NCBI RefSeq assembly: GCF_900217795.1
Contig: NZ_OBMQ01000013.1
Coordinates: 51,490 to 115,489, forward strand
DNA: 64,000 nucleotides
Direction: 5' to 3'
Origin: Ureibacillus xyleni
GTDB lineage: Bacteria; Bacillota; Bacilli; Bacillales_A; Planococcaceae
This document shows positions 9,170 to 17,985 of this stretch, in pieces (the first letter of the stretch is position 1; the number at the start of each line of letters is the position of its first letter). The notes beneath the pieces were generated by a model. It was not told the origin of the DNA and did not search any database. It was given only the letters and a program-made list of their open reading frames with translations. The position numbers were made by a program, and so were the translations under genes.

Positions 9170-10111
9170 CTAATGTTCATGATTATGGGAATGAGTGTCA
9201 TATTCAGTTTTGCAAAGAATCGAATCATTATGTGGGTTTTCTTCACTTTCCATTTGAATTGTCATATGTCCAATTCCTTTATGTTCCAATTCATGTTCAA
9301 TGAGTAGTAAAACTTTTTCAGAATCCTTTATGGATAATGTACCGTCTACTACTGCATGACACGAGAGCGCATTTTGCCCACTAGTTATTGTCCATACATG
9401 TAGATCATGGATACTTTTTATTCCTTGTACATTCTCTATCACTTTAATAATTTCACTTAGATCCACATTGGATGGGGTACCTTCCATTAAAATATGAATT
9501 GCAGAATTTGTAACTCGCAACCCGCTTATAAGAACAAGGATTGCAACAATGACACTTGCAACTGGATCAGCCCAACCCCAATTGAAAAACATAATTAATA
9601 ATGCTGCTACAATCGCTGCAACCGAACCAAGCATATCACTGATTACATGTAGGAAAGCAGCTCTTAAGTTCAAGTTTTCTTTCGTATCCCCACCACGCAT
9701 CATTATCCATGCAACAAGAATATTTATTATTAACCCAACAACTGCTATCATTAACATCCCATTAGAGACTACTTGAGGTGGATACATGAAACGCTGAATT
9801 GCCTCATAAAAAATAAATAGTGCAATAAGTATTAATGTGACACCATTCAAAGCTGCCGCCAGTACTTCAAAACGTTTATAGCCAAAAGTCTTTTTATTAT
9901 TGGCTACCTTCTCACCTAAAGCAAAAGCTATTAATGCTATTAATAATGAGATTGAATCACTGAGCATATGGCCTGCATCAGATAAAAGGGCTAGACTATT
10001 TGTTATAATCCCACCTATAGCCTCAACAATCATATAACCTGTAATAATAATAAATGCAATTAGAAGAGTTTTTTTATTTCCTCCGTGTGTATGGTCATGG
10101 TCGTGTCCCAT
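9170..10111 (-). CDS. czcD: Cation diffusion facilitator, CzcD/ZitB type
   Basis: A 313-residue CDF antiporter that exports Zn(II), Cd(II) or Co(II) in exchange for protons. It has a His-rich start (GHDHDHTHGG), six membrane helices, the HxxxD zinc site in helix II (LLSDAGHMLSD), the matching one in helix V (HVISDMLGS), a cytoplasmic C-terminal domain and a His-rich end (HSHNHEH). It lies 43 bp downstream of the ArsR-family gene at 10155-10484 and is very likely co-transcribed with it, the layout of the czrA-czcD locus. Confidence 0.92.
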   Translation of the reverse strand: MGHDHDHTHGGNKKTLLIAFIIITGYMIVEAIGGIITNSLALLSDAGHMLSDSISLLIALIAFALGEKVANNKKTFGYKRFEVLAAALNGVTLILIALFIFYEAIQRFMYPPQVVSNGMLMIAVVGLIINILVAWIMMRGGDTKENLNLRAAFLHVISDMLGSVAAIVAALLIMFFNWGWADPVASVIVAILVLISGLRVTNSAIHILMEGTPSNVDLSEIIKVIENVQGIKSIHDLHVWTITSGQNALSCHAVVDGTLSIKDSEKVLLLIEHELEHKGIGHMTIQMESEENPHNDSILCKTEYDTHSHNHEH

Positions 10112-10154
10112 TCATATTTCCTCCTAAATTTCACTTGTTAACATCATCGGTATA

Positions 10155-10484
10155 CTAACTGTGATTAGCATGTTCAATTGTCTGTTTTAACATGTTCATT
10201 ACGTGTTCATCATCGTGTGAGTAATATAAAAATGTTCCTTCTCTGCGATGTTTAACTAAGCGTAAATTCTTTAAAAAACTTAATTGATGAGAAACTGTAG
10301 ATTGTCTAAGATCTAAAATATCTGCAATATCATTTACGGAATACTCGTTATTAAAAAGCAAATTAAGAATTCGAATTCTTGTAGGATCCCCTAATGCTTT
10401 GAATGTTTGAGATACGATAAATAATGTTTCTTCGTCTAAATCATTTTCATTTTTTCCTAAAGCCTCTTCATATTCTTCTGACAT
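10155..10484 (-). CDS. czrA: ArsR/SmtB-family zinc-responsive repressor, CzrA-like
   Basis: A 109-residue winged-helix repressor. [18 protein letters not shown] is the recognition region, and the C-terminal helix carries [19 protein letters not shown], with the Asp/His ligands of the alpha-5 zinc site seen in CzrA and SmtB. There are no Cys ligands, unlike CadC, so Zn/Co rather than Cd/Pb sensing is expected. The start is ATG 10484 after AGGGGG; the frame is open further upstream but without a ribosome site. It precedes czcD, and its operator at 10541-10564 indicates autoregulation. Confidence 0.9.
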   Translation of the reverse strand: MSEEYEEALGKNENDLDEETLFIVSQTFKALGDPTRIRILNLLFNNEYSVNDIADILDLRQSTVSHQLSFLKNLRLVKHRREGTFLYYSHDDEHVMNMLKQTIEHANHS

Positions 10485-10518
10485 ACGATACCCCCTCACT
10501 CTATAATTAGTACTAAAC

Positions 10519-10564
10519 ATTATAAACAACAACAATACTGATATATGCACATATGTTCATGTAT
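10519..10564 (-). promoter_or_regulatory. czrA-czcD promoter and SmtB/CzrA-type operator
   Basis: A 24-bp imperfect palindrome at 10541-10564 (10 of 12 pairs match, with core ATATGTTCAT) lies over the -35 region, and TATAAT is at 10519-10524 on the minus strand. The geometry fits the 12-2-12 operators of SmtB and CzrA. Confidence 0.7.
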
Positions 10565-10643
10565 GGTTATATTTTAATTATATTAACATTAATTGTAAAT
10601 TACTTCACTATAATTGCCACTTGTAAAATTCAACTTTAAATTC

Positions 10644-10696
10644 AAAAAATCCTCAAATTAGTTCTGGCTATTTACCAAACTAATTTGAGGATTTTT
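10644..10696 (-). terminator. Terminator of the M23 peptidase gene
   Basis: A long stem, AAATCCTCAAATTAGTT paired with AACTAATTTGAGGATTT, followed by Ts on both strands. Confidence 0.8.
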
Positions 10697-10719
10697 AAAC
10701 TTTTATATCCTATTAATAA

Positions 10720-12006
10720 CTAAAAAGGAACATATCGTAAGGGATTAACATGACCGACTTTTTGTCCAGCCCAAGTACCAGTATGTAATTCAAAATGTAA
10801 ATGTGGACCAGTTACACGACCAGTCATACCCATCTTTCCAATCTCTTGTCCTTTTGAAATGGTTTGACCAGCTATAACACCAATTGAATTCATATGAGCA
10901 TTCACGGATGTAAAAATTTCACCATTAATTGAATGTGTAATTATTACAACATTTCCGTATGTGCTCAGTGGTGCTGCATATGAAACAACTCCATCAGCTG
11001 CAGCAACTATAGGTGTGCCTATTGAATTCGCAACATCTACACCATAATGGAACTCTTTCCCACGGAAATTTCTCCAACCATAACCAGATGTGAATGTACC
11101 ATTTGCAGGGGTTGTCCAAGTACCACTTGATGTTGCAGGTAAATTTGTTGAACCTGTACTGCTACTCCCATTACTCTGTGCAGCAGCGTTTCGTTTTTGT
11201 TCTGCCTGACGTGCCAACTCGGCCATACGTTGTTGTTCAGCAATAATTTTAGCTTCTAAATCTTTACTGATTTCATGAACTTCCTGGTATTCTGCTTCCA
11301 AAAGTTCCTTTGAATCTTTAAGTTTTTCTTGTTCTGCTTCTAACTGATCAATTAAAGTTGTTTTGTCTGCTTTTTGGCTATCTAACGTTGCTTTTAGAGT
11401 TATTAATTCGCCGTGGCTCTTTTCTAGTGATGCAAGCTTGTCTTCTAATTCTATTTTCTTTTTCTCTAACGCTTCTTTATCATTTGCTTGCTCAGCCATG
11501 ATACTGCGATCTGCTTCCATTAACGTATTAACTGCAGAGAGTCGATCAATAAAGTCAATAAAACTATTTGCCCCTAGCAATACATCTATATAGCTAATTG
11601 AACCTCCATTTACCTGCACTGCACGTACACGTTCTTTTAATAGTTCATCTCGATTAGCAATTTTTTCTTCTAACTCTTTTATTTCGCTTTGCAAATCTCC
11701 AATTTCTACATTTGTTAGGTTAATATCCGTTTCTAATTTAGTGATACTATCCTCCGTTGTAGTAATTTCCTTATTAAGCTTCAATATTTGTTCTAATAAC
11801 TTTTTTTGTTCGGTCTGATTTGCTTGGATATCATTTTCTTTTTCTTTAATTTCACTATTTAATTCTGTCTTTTTTTGTTCAATTTCAGATTGCTTACCTT
11901 TTAAATTATTTAAATTATTTGCAGTGGCTGGTGAACCGAATAAAAGCGTTGAAATTAACAACACAGAAGTTCCGGTCAAAGCATAGCTACTTAATTTCCT
12001 TTTCAA
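10720..12006 (-). CDS. Secreted M23 metallopeptidase with N-terminal coiled coil (EnvC/PcsB-like)
   Basis: A 428-residue exported protein. It has a signal peptide (about 1-29), a long coiled coil (about 35-265, rich in Lys/Glu heptads), a low-complexity Gln/Ser/Thr linker and a C-terminal LytM/M23 domain. Zinc ligands are visible in HYGVDVANSIG and in GPHLHFELH, so the domain should be catalytically intact. Such proteins cut peptidoglycan cross-links or activate amidases during growth and division. The gene is monocistronic with a strong terminator; no metal-type operator was seen upstream. Confidence 0.88.
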   Translation of the reverse strand: MKRKLSSYALTGTSVLLISTLLFGSPATANNLNNLKGKQSEIEQKKTELNSEIKEKENDIQANQTEQKKLLEQILKLNKEITTTEDSITKLETDINLTNVEIGDLQSEIKELEEKIANRDELLKERVRAVQVNGGSISYIDVLLGANSFIDFIDRLSAVNTLMEADRSIMAEQANDKEALEKKKIELEDKLASLEKSHGELITLKATLDSQKADKTTLIDQLEAEQEKLKDSKELLEAEYQEVHEISKDLEAKIIAEQQRMAELARQAEQKRNAAAQSNGSSSTGSTNLPATSSGTWTTPANGTFTSGYGWRNFRGKEFHYGVDVANSIGTPIVAAADGVVSYAAPLSTYGNVVIITHSINGEIFTSVNAHMNSIGVIAGQTISKGQEIGKMGMTGRVTGPHLHFELHTGTWAGQKVGHVNPLRYVPF

Positions 12007-12176
12007 TTAATAAATCCTCCTAATGCTATAAACCGATTTAAACTGACAAATAGCTATTGTATATACTCTTTATCTACCTGTTTCAACAAATTTCATTATA
12101 CCATTCTAAATTAATAGCTAATTTTACAGTTTGATTTCAAAATTAAGGAGAAGTTATGCACTTTTTCACACAAAAA

Positions 12177-12204
12177 AGGATTGAACAAAAAAATGTCAAT
12201 CCTA
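12177..12204 (-). terminator. Terminator of the ZIP transporter gene
   Basis: AGGATTGAcA pairs with TGTCAATCCT. The minus strand continues into six Ts. Confidence 0.7.
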
Positions 12205-12221
12205 ACAGAACAGGCATTTAA

Positions 12222-12935
12222 TTATAACAATTTCAGATAGGCTCCTATTATTGCTAGTCCTATTAGAGTAAAAATTAAAACCTTAAATGTTGAAGATTTG
12301 AGTAATGCTGGGTATAAAATTTCTGATACTGTAACCATAAAGATTATTCCTATAGTAAAACTAATTAAGGTTGTGTTTGTTGTCGGGTGATCAAATCCTA
12401 AAAAACCACCAATAAAGACACCTAAAGGAATTGGAATCGATACAATAAAGGTAATTAAAAATCCAATAAAGATATTTATACCCGCTAAAATTAAAGGAGT
12501 AAACAAAATAATTCCTTCGGGGATACTATGGAATAAGAGTGTTTGCAATAATGTCATTGTAAAATCAGATTCTTGACTTGCTCCTAAAGTGATTCCCATA
12601 GGTACATTGTGAACTGAGAAACTAAACATTAATATTAAGCCTGTACGAATATACAATTTTTTCTTTGAAGTACTTTTTATACCTTGGTAATAGTGCAACC
12701 CATTATGTAAAACTTCGAATAGGATCATCCCTATAGTAAATCCAACAAAGGTACTTAACCAACCGCCTAATTCGATTGCTTCAGGGAAAATTTCAAAACT
12801 AATTAAGCCTAGGATTATACCTGCACAGAGTCCATAAATGATATCTACCTTCTGTTGTAATCCCTTAAAAAGCCAGGCAATCGTTCCACCTATTAATATA
12901 CCTGAAGAAGTACATAAAAAACCCAATAACCACAT
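12222..12935 (-). CDS. ZIP-family divalent metal transporter
   Basis: A 237-residue membrane protein with about eight helices. Helices IV and V show the paired ZIP signatures HNVPMG and HSIPEG, which line the metal site of ZupT-like importers (Zn, Fe, Mn, Co). HNVPMG has Met where Glu is usual (HNxPEG), which could alter selectivity or rate. ATG 12935 follows AAAGGTGA. A metal importer inside an efflux island is unusual; direction of transport is inferred from the family only. Confidence 0.82.
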   Translation of the reverse strand: MWLLGFLCTSSGILIGGTIAWLFKGLQQKVDIIYGLCAGIILGLISFEIFPEAIELGGWLSTFVGFTIGMILFEVLHNGLHYYQGIKSTSKKKLYIRTGLILMFSFSVHNVPMGITLGASQESDFTMTLLQTLLFHSIPEGIILFTPLILAGINIFIGFLITFIVSIPIPLGVFIGGFLGFDHPTTNTTLISFTIGIIFMVTVSEILYPALLKSSTFKVLIFTLIGLAIIGAYLKLL

Positions 12936-13020
12936 TCCACATTATCACCTTTCAATGAGTATAATTAGTGGTATGGTTATTCAAAGGAATTTATGAATAT
13001 GGAAACTTTATTACGCCTTG

Positions 13021-13524
13021 TTATTTGATAACTACTGCTCTTAGTATAACAAATGTAAGATATCCAATTAAACCTCCCGATGTGTTTGTGATCAAGTCCG
13101 TAACATCAAAAATTCTAGTTTCTATACCATTCCACCACACACTAAGTAACTGATAACTTTCAATGGCTAAACTAAAAAATAAAGTTGTAACAACTGTTTT
13201 TAGCATGCCTTTTTTCGTAATACTCGGATATAAGAAACCAAAAGGCACCATCATGAGGATGTTTAATACAATTTCTCGAATTGCGCCATCATATTTTAAT
13301 CTTAAATCTCTGAATGGGATAAAATTAGCCGTCTCCATAAATCCTTTGTTCATTCCGCTAAATGGCATAGTAAACGGCATAAGCGTTACAAATAAAACCA
13401 ATACAACATAAAGATACATTAATGTTTTGATTGTTAATGCCCATTTTAATTCTCTCTTCCACTTTTTGTAAAAGAAAATATTATATATCAGTGCTAATAA
13501 TAGAAAATCAATAAAATAATCCAA
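13021..13524 (-). CDS. VanZ-family membrane protein
   Basis: A 167-residue protein with about four membrane helices. The VanZ family pattern is seen in VLFVTLMPF, FIPFRDL and NILMMVPFGFLYP. VanZ proteins affect teicoplanin susceptibility in enterococci, but most homologues have no known role. The TTG start at 13524 follows AAGGAGAAATAAAA. It is followed by the ZIP gene on the same strand with an 85-bp gap. Confidence 0.85.
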   Translation of the reverse strand: MDYFIDFLLLALIYNIFFYKKWKRELKWALTIKTLMYLYVVLVLFVTLMPFTMPFSGMNKGFMETANFIPFRDLRLKYDGAIREIVLNILMMVPFGFLYPSITKKGMLKTVVTTLFFSLAIESYQLLSVWWNGIETRIFDVTDLITNTSGGLIGYLTFVILRAVVIK

Positions 13525-13749
13525 TTTTATTTCTCCTTAACTACGCATCATACGCAATAAGATTCTCTAACTCACTTTTACAAAAACTACATAAAATAAT
13601 TTCAAACAAAACAGGTTTATCAAATATTTTTATCGAAACAATATTCCTTTTGTCATGAAAAAACTTCTAACACTTGATATGAATGTACATCACACAACAA
13701 GTTTGTTAGAAGTTATACTACATTTGGAGATTGCCTTTTTGAGCATTTA

Positions 13750-13851
13750 CTATGAATCTAGATTTGGAACAATAACAAACAAATCGAACATACTCCAAGC
13801 AATAATAAATCCAAATAAAATTACAAACCAAAACCATTTAGACCTTAACAT
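13750..13851 (-). CDS. 33-residue hydrophobic small protein
   Basis: A short frame with a convincing start: GAGAAGGTG followed at 5-bp spacing by ATG 13851, encoding a 33-residue peptide dominated by one membrane helix (WFWFVILFGFIIAWSMF) and ending VPNLDS. Downstream a 10-bp stem, AACTTCTAAC/GTTAGAAGTT (13662-13714), precedes a T run on the minus strand and could be its terminator. The function is unknown. This is a candidate small membrane protein that minimum-length gene callers would miss. Confidence 0.5.
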   Translation of the reverse strand: MLRSKWFWFVILFGFIIAWSMFDLFVIVPNLDS

Positions 13852-13945
13852 TATTTCACCTTCTCATCTAATACAACATGTTTGTGTGTTGTTAGAATTT
13901 CAACGCTTCAACTTCTTTTCTCAATACGTAATTTATTTCAGAACC

Positions 13946-14338
13946 TTAGAGTTTACCTTGTTCTACTTCTTTAGCAAATTGATTTAAATATATTAAAAGA
14001 GCCTCTCGAAATTCAATAACAAATTCTCTGTCTTTAAAAAGTAACATATCTTTCTTCTTTCCTAAAATGCCTTCTAAACTCCAATGAAGGAATTTCAACT
14101 TTTGATTCGTTTGTTGCTCTAAATAAAACAAATACTTTGTTTTAAATAACAATTTCATCATAAATGGTGCAGGGCGACCCGTTAACAAAACTCGATCCCT
14201 TTTTGCGACAGCAACAAGTCGTTCGTAAAATTCAGATTCACCTAAAAAATTTACGTATACTTGATATGGTAATTGTGCTGCAAGATCTTCTTCCACCATC
14301 ACTCGAAATTCATATAACTTTGTAGTTTTATTTTCCAT
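13946..14338 (-). CDS. Conserved-looking hypothetical protein, 130 residues
   Basis: A soluble, mixed alpha/beta-looking protein without signal peptide or membrane helix (starts MENKTTKLYEFRVMV, ends KEVEQGKL). I do not recognise the family and see no metal-binding cluster. It lies 82 bp downstream of the resA-like gene on the same strand and may be read through from that operon. Confidence 0.6.
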   Translation of the reverse strand: MENKTTKLYEFRVMVEEDLAAQLPYQVYVNFLGESEFYERLVAVAKRDRVLLTGRPAPFMMKLLFKTKYLFYLEQQTNQKLKFLHWSLEGILGKKKDMLLFKDREFVIEFREALLIYLNQFAKEVEQGKL

Positions 14339-14420
14339 TATCCAACTCCACTTACACTACCATTTTTATTTTGTACTAACTTAAACTCGAGGCAAACGAA
14401 AATATATTAACTTAAAGAAA

Positions 14421-14954
14421 TTATTCTGGCATTATCTGCTTCATATAATTCAAAATACTTTCGTCTGTCATTTCGCCGGTGATTATTTTTTCTATTTTTC
14501 CTTCTGGGTTTACTAAAACAGTTGTTGGTAGGGGTTTAATATTATAAGCACTCATCACGCTTTTAGACTTATCTATTAAAACTGGAAAAGTCAACCCTTT
14601 CCGTTCTACATAATTATTTACTGTAAAATCAGTTTCTGCAATATTTACTGCTAATACTTGAATCCCCTCATCTTGATATTCTTGATAATATTTATCAATT
14701 ATTGGAAATTCCCTTTCACAGGGTTTACACCAAGTTCCCCAAAAATTCAAAAAGACTCCTTGTCCTTTGTATTCTGATAATTTGTGGGTTTTCCCATTCA
14801 TATCAACAAGTTCAAAATCTGGAGCAGTATCTCCAACTTGTATTACTTCTCTTTTTTCTTTCGTAAGACTATTGTAAATAGTAAAGACTATTGCTCCACA
14901 CATTATGATCAAAATAATTAGGCGCATAAATAATCTTCTTCTTTTTTTATCCAT
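14421..14954 (-). CDS. resA: ResA-like membrane-anchored thiol-disulfide oxidoreductase
   Basis: A 177-residue thioredoxin-fold protein with an N-terminal membrane anchor (about 9-27) and the active site WCKPC in FWGTWCKPCEREFP; a cis-Pro lies in KPLPTTVLV. ResA reduces apocytochrome c haem-binding thiols outside the membrane using electrons from CcdA. It is the last gene of a bdbD-bdbC-ccdA-resA cluster, which combines oxidising (Bdb) and reducing (Ccd/Res) branches. The specific substrate here is inferred. Confidence 0.88.
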   Translation of the reverse strand: MDKKRRRLFMRLIILIIMCGAIVFTIYNSLTKEKREVIQVGDTAPDFELVDMNGKTHKLSEYKGQGVFLNFWGTWCKPCEREFPIIDKYYQEYQDEGIQVLAVNIAETDFTVNNYVERKGLTFPVLIDKSKSVMSAYNIKPLPTTVLVNPEGKIEKIITGEMTDESILNYMKQIMPE

Positions 14955-14996
14955 AGTAGAACATACCCTCTCTTACATCTAAGTGAAAATTTTGTT

Positions 14997-15704
14997 CTAA
15001 AATCCTGTAAATCCTCCGAAAAGTGGTGTTAAAAATGCAATAATTTTTGTCATCATATCGAAGTACAATAAGATCCCCATTATTATCATTAATCCCCCAC
15101 CAAATTTCATAAACAAACTACTTCTCTTTTGAAGGAACTTCATTTTTCCAATAAATAACGACATGATTAGGAATGGAATAGCGAACCCTAGTACGTAAAA
15201 TAACATATAAAATATGCCTTTACCGGGATCAGACATACCTAAAGCAATAACACTAGCTAATATTGGACCTGTACAAGGAGTCCAACCTGCAGCAAAGCCC
15301 ATACCGATAACCACAGATCCTATGGCACCTTCAGGTCTTTTCTTAAACTGAACCCTTTTTTCAGAAAGTAAAAAGTCAAACTTAAAAACACCTAGTATTA
15401 CTAAACCAAAAAAGACCATAATAATTGCTCCAATTTGTCTTAATAAATCCTGATTTTGAATAAATAGGGTACCAATAAATGAAGTAGAGAATCCTAAGGC
15501 CATAAAAATAATAGAGAACCCAAGTAAAAACAGTAAAGTATGTACCAATGCTTTTCGATTGAATACTCCCTTATCCTCTTTTAGCTCATTTAAAGAGATC
15601 CCCGTTACATAAGAAAGAAACGCTGGGTATAACGGTAATGAACATGGTGAAATAAACGACAGTAAGCCGGCCCCGAACGCTAGGAATAAACTTAGTTCTA
15701 ACAA
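14997..15704 (-). CDS. ccdA: CcdA-type thiol/electron transporter (copy 1)
   Basis: A 235-residue protein with six membrane helices. Conserved Cys are in FISPCSLPLYPAF and in GWTPCTGPILA, the pair that passes electrons from cytoplasmic thioredoxin to extracytoplasmic ResA-like proteins. The start is TTG 15704 after AGGAGAAG. A second gene with very similar sequence lies at 40018-40728, so the plasmid carries two CcdA copies in different regulatory settings: this one in the bdb-res operon and the other in the two-component operon. Confidence 0.92.
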   Translation of the reverse strand: MLELSLFLAFGAGLLSFISPCSLPLYPAFLSYVTGISLNELKEDKGVFNRKALVHTLLFLLGFSIIFMALGFSTSFIGTLFIQNQDLLRQIGAIIMVFFGLVILGVFKFDFLLSEKRVQFKKRPEGAIGSVVIGMGFAAGWTPCTGPILASVIALGMSDPGKGIFYMLFYVLGFAIPFLIMSLFIGKMKFLQKRSSLFMKFGGGLMIIMGILLYFDMMTKIIAFLTPLFGGFTGF

Positions 15705-15753
15705 ATCATTTCACTTCTCCTTTCTTACAACCATATCTGCAATTTAGGTTCAA

Positions 15754-16197
15754 TTACTTCGATTTCTTGAATAACAAAAACATGCAGATGCTTATTAAAG
15801 TAAAGGCTACTAAGGCTAAAAAAGGGATTGTTATAAAACCAAACCAATTGATGTATTGGGCACTACATGGAACTCCACTTACACATGGTTTAATTCCTCC
15901 AAAGCCCGGTACTTTCTGCTCAAGATAATGGAAAAATGAAATAACTCCACCAATAACTGATAGAGGTAAAACAAATTTTTTAACAGATAGATCACTCTGG
16001 AAAGTTCCAATACCTAAAATCAAAACCAATGGGTACATAAAAATTCGTTGAATCCAACATAAATCACAGGGAATAAATCCTTTTATTTCGCTAAAATAAA
16101 GACTTCCTGAAGTAGCGACAAGAGATACAAACCAAGCAAAATATAATATCCATACCTTTTTATCACTTTGAGTACGTTGAGTACGAGTTTCACCCAT
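15754..16197 (-). CDS. bdbC: Disulfide bond formation protein BdbC (DsbB family)
   Basis: A 147-residue protein with four membrane helices. The DsbB quinone-side cysteine pair is in PCDLCWIQR and the second pair in CVSGVPC. It reoxidises BdbD and hands electrons to quinone. The start overlaps the end of bdbD by 8 bp, indicating translational coupling. Confidence 0.92.
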   Translation of the reverse strand: MGETRTQRTQSDKKVWILYFAWFVSLVATSGSLYFSEIKGFIPCDLCWIQRIFMYPLVLILGIGTFQSDLSVKKFVLPLSVIGGVISFFHYLEQKVPGFGGIKPCVSGVPCSAQYINWFGFITIPFLALVAFTLISICMFLLFKKSK

Positions 16198-16870
16198 TAT
16201 TATCAGCCTCTAATTCACTTTCGATTACTTCCTTTATTGCCTCATAATCAAATGGGTCCTCCATTGTAACTCCATTGATTTTAATGGTAGGTGTTTGAGA
16301 AACATTATGTTTCGTAAATAAATCTTTATCAATATTTACTAGATCCATTGTTAATTCTTGTTCAACATCTTGTTTTAATTGTTCTTGGCTAATAGAAGGA
16401 AATTCACTTGCAAGCTCAAGTAATTTATCTGAAGTCACCCATACATCATCATGACTAGTTACTTCTGGTTGAGCCGCAAATACTTTTTTCTGAAAATCCC
16501 AATAAACGTTTGGATCTTGTTTGTACACGGATTCTGCTCCTAATGCAGCCACAACAGACTCATTACCATGGAATAAAACGTTTACATAAGAAAATTTAAC
16601 ATCACCTGATAAAACATACTCTTCTACAAGTTGAGGATAAATTGTCTCTCCCCACGCCTTACATGACGGACATTTAAAATCACCAAATTCTACAACCGTT
16701 ACTGGAGCACTCTCGTCACCTAGTATTGGTTGTCCTGTTAAATCTACTTCTTCTCTAACAACTTCTGATTCTTCTGGTGCTTGGTTATTACTAATTATTA
16801 CAATGGCCGCAAGTAAGACAACTGCAGCTAACGTAAGAATTACTGTAAATTTCATAGTTGAATTTTTCAA
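16190..16870 (-). CDS. bdbD: Thiol-disulfide oxidoreductase BdbD (DsbA family)
   Basis: A 226-residue protein with an N-terminal membrane anchor, a thioredoxin fold and the active site CPSC in FGDFKCPSCKAWGE; the cis-Pro is in VSQTPTIKING. It introduces disulfides into exported proteins. TTG 16870 is used after AAGGAG (9-bp spacing); an internal ATG at 16855 is an alternative. First gene of the bdbD-bdbC-ccdA-resA operon, whose promoter region contains a cad-type operator at 17003-17018. Confidence 0.92.
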   Translation of the reverse strand: MKNSTMKFTVILTLAAVVLLAAIVIISNNQAPEESEVVREEVDLTGQPILGDESAPVTVVEFGDFKCPSCKAWGETIYPQLVEEYVLSGDVKFSYVNVLFHGNESVVAALGAESVYKQDPNVYWDFQKKVFAAQPEVTSHDDVWVTSDKLLELASEFPSISQEQLKQDVEQELTMDLVNIDKDLFTKHNVSQTPTIKINGVTMEDPFDYEAIKEVIESELEADNNG

Positions 16871-17002
16871 AACAAAAAACTCCTTTTTGTTTATTTCATG
16901 TAAATTGTATTAAGTGTTTAAGAGGGTTATTTAATATATAAAGGTGATTTTTTGCACACTCCTTTCATTTTAATCGAAATTGTAACAAATTAAATAAATC
17001 AA

Positions 17003-17018
17003 TCAAACACTTATTTGA
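17003..17018. promoter_or_regulatory. cad-type operator between bdbD and sco
   Basis: TCAAACACTTATTTGA has the TCAAA-N6-TTTGA geometry of the two cadCA operators. On the minus strand its TTGATT would be the -35 of a bdbD promoter with TACAAT 16 bp further on. It may therefore repress the bdb operon, and possibly the divergent sco gene. Confidence 0.5.
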
Positions 17019-17106
17019 ATATAAGATTGACAATATTGTGACTTTTATTGTGCAATTATGCTTATTTCAGTAAGATAATTTGCAGAACTATAAGGAGTTG
17101 ATACGG

Positions 17107-17721
17107 TTGAAGAGAAAGCTTATTGGCCTTGTGACTATTCTGGTTGTCGCAACTATTCTTGGTGCTTGTAGCAATTATAAATTCGAAGCAACAACGGAAT
17201 ATGAAATTGAGGATTTTGAAACGATTAGTCACCGTGGTGAGACAGTTACACTTGAAAGTTTAAAAGGCAAACCTTGGCTAGCGATGTTCATTTTTACTAG
17301 TTGTACGACAGTTTGTCAGCCCATGACATTCAATATGTCTGAAATTCAAAAGGAACTAATTGAACGAGACGTAGAAGACTATAATATAGTGGCATTTTCA
17401 GTTGATCCTGCAATTGATACACCAGAAAAACTATCTGAATACTTAAGTTTTTTTGAAATCCCAGATGAAACAAAATGGAATTTAGTAACAGGCTATGATC
17501 AATCTTATATTGAGCAATTTGCATTAAATAATTTTAAGGCACTTGTTAAAAAGCCTCAGGAAGGCGATCAAGTCATGCATGGTACTTCTTTCTACTTAGT
17601 AGATGAAAAAGGGATTGCCGTAAAAAACTACTCTGGTTTATCACAAGATACTCAGGAAGTTCCTTACGAGACAATTGCAATTGACATGAAGACATTGATT
17701 AAAGAGAGATTAGATAAATAA
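17107..17721 (+). CDS. Sco1/SenC family copper-chaperone lipoprotein
   Basis: A 204-residue lipoprotein (lipobox LGAC, Cys near residue 21). It has the Sco copper motif CTTVC in FTSCTTVCQPMT and the distal His in MHGTSFYLV. Sco proteins load or reduce the CuA site of cytochrome oxidase. The frame is open to 17080, but TTG 17107 follows AAGGAG at 9-bp spacing and gives a typical lipoprotein start, MKRKLIGLV. It is divergent from bdbD and matches the ctaG gene elsewhere in the island. Confidence 0.9.
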   Translation: MKRKLIGLVTILVVATILGACSNYKFEATTEYEIEDFETISHRGETVTLESLKGKPWLAMFIFTSCTTVCQPMTFNMSEIQKELIERDVEDYNIVAFSVDPAIDTPEKLSEYLSFFEIPDETKWNLVTGYDQSYIEQFALNNFKALVKKPQEGDQVMHGTSFYLVDEKGIAVKNYSGLSQDTQEVPYETIAIDMKTLIKERLDK

Positions 17722-17773
17722 TTCTGAGTCGAATTCCCCAATTTCTACATACGTTTCAAACGAGGATTAGCTT

Positions 17774-17811
17774 GGCTACTTGGCATCAAATTTCTTTTGG
17801 GCTGAGTAGCC
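17774..17811. terminator. Hairpin downstream of sco
   Basis: GGCTACT pairs with AGTAGCC across a 24-nt loop. There is no strong T run on either side, so termination is only possible, not clear. It would also lie at the end of the leftward transcript predicted from 17904. Confidence 0.3.
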
Positions 17812-17903
17812 TAATTAATATGGCGTTATACAGATTTTTTAAAGAAGAAGTATTTGCCTTTCTACTTTCTTTAAATAGCTTTACTAAGGTTTTAACCGAA
17901 ATA

Positions 17904-17938
17904 AGTATAAACTTAAAATATGCAATTTTTATGGAGAA
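17904..17938 (-). promoter_or_regulatory. Tandem-box promoter pointing toward sco (possible antisense RNA)
   Basis: Minus strand: TTCTCCATA, 3 bp, ATTGCATA, 9 bp, TATACT (17904-17909). It matches the box layout exactly, but no leftward gene lies between it and sco, which is on the opposite strand. A short regulatory or antisense transcript is the simplest reading. Confidence 0.5.
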
Positions 17939-17985
17939 TTAAAAGATTACGTTTTACAAGTTTAATAAAAAATGAATTAATATAT

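Noticed and set aside
13655..13987. A 110-codon plus-strand open frame in the VanZ/13946 spacer
   Set aside because: It lacks a ribosome site, has an odd composition and overlaps a better small gene on the other strand and the end of the 13946 gene.
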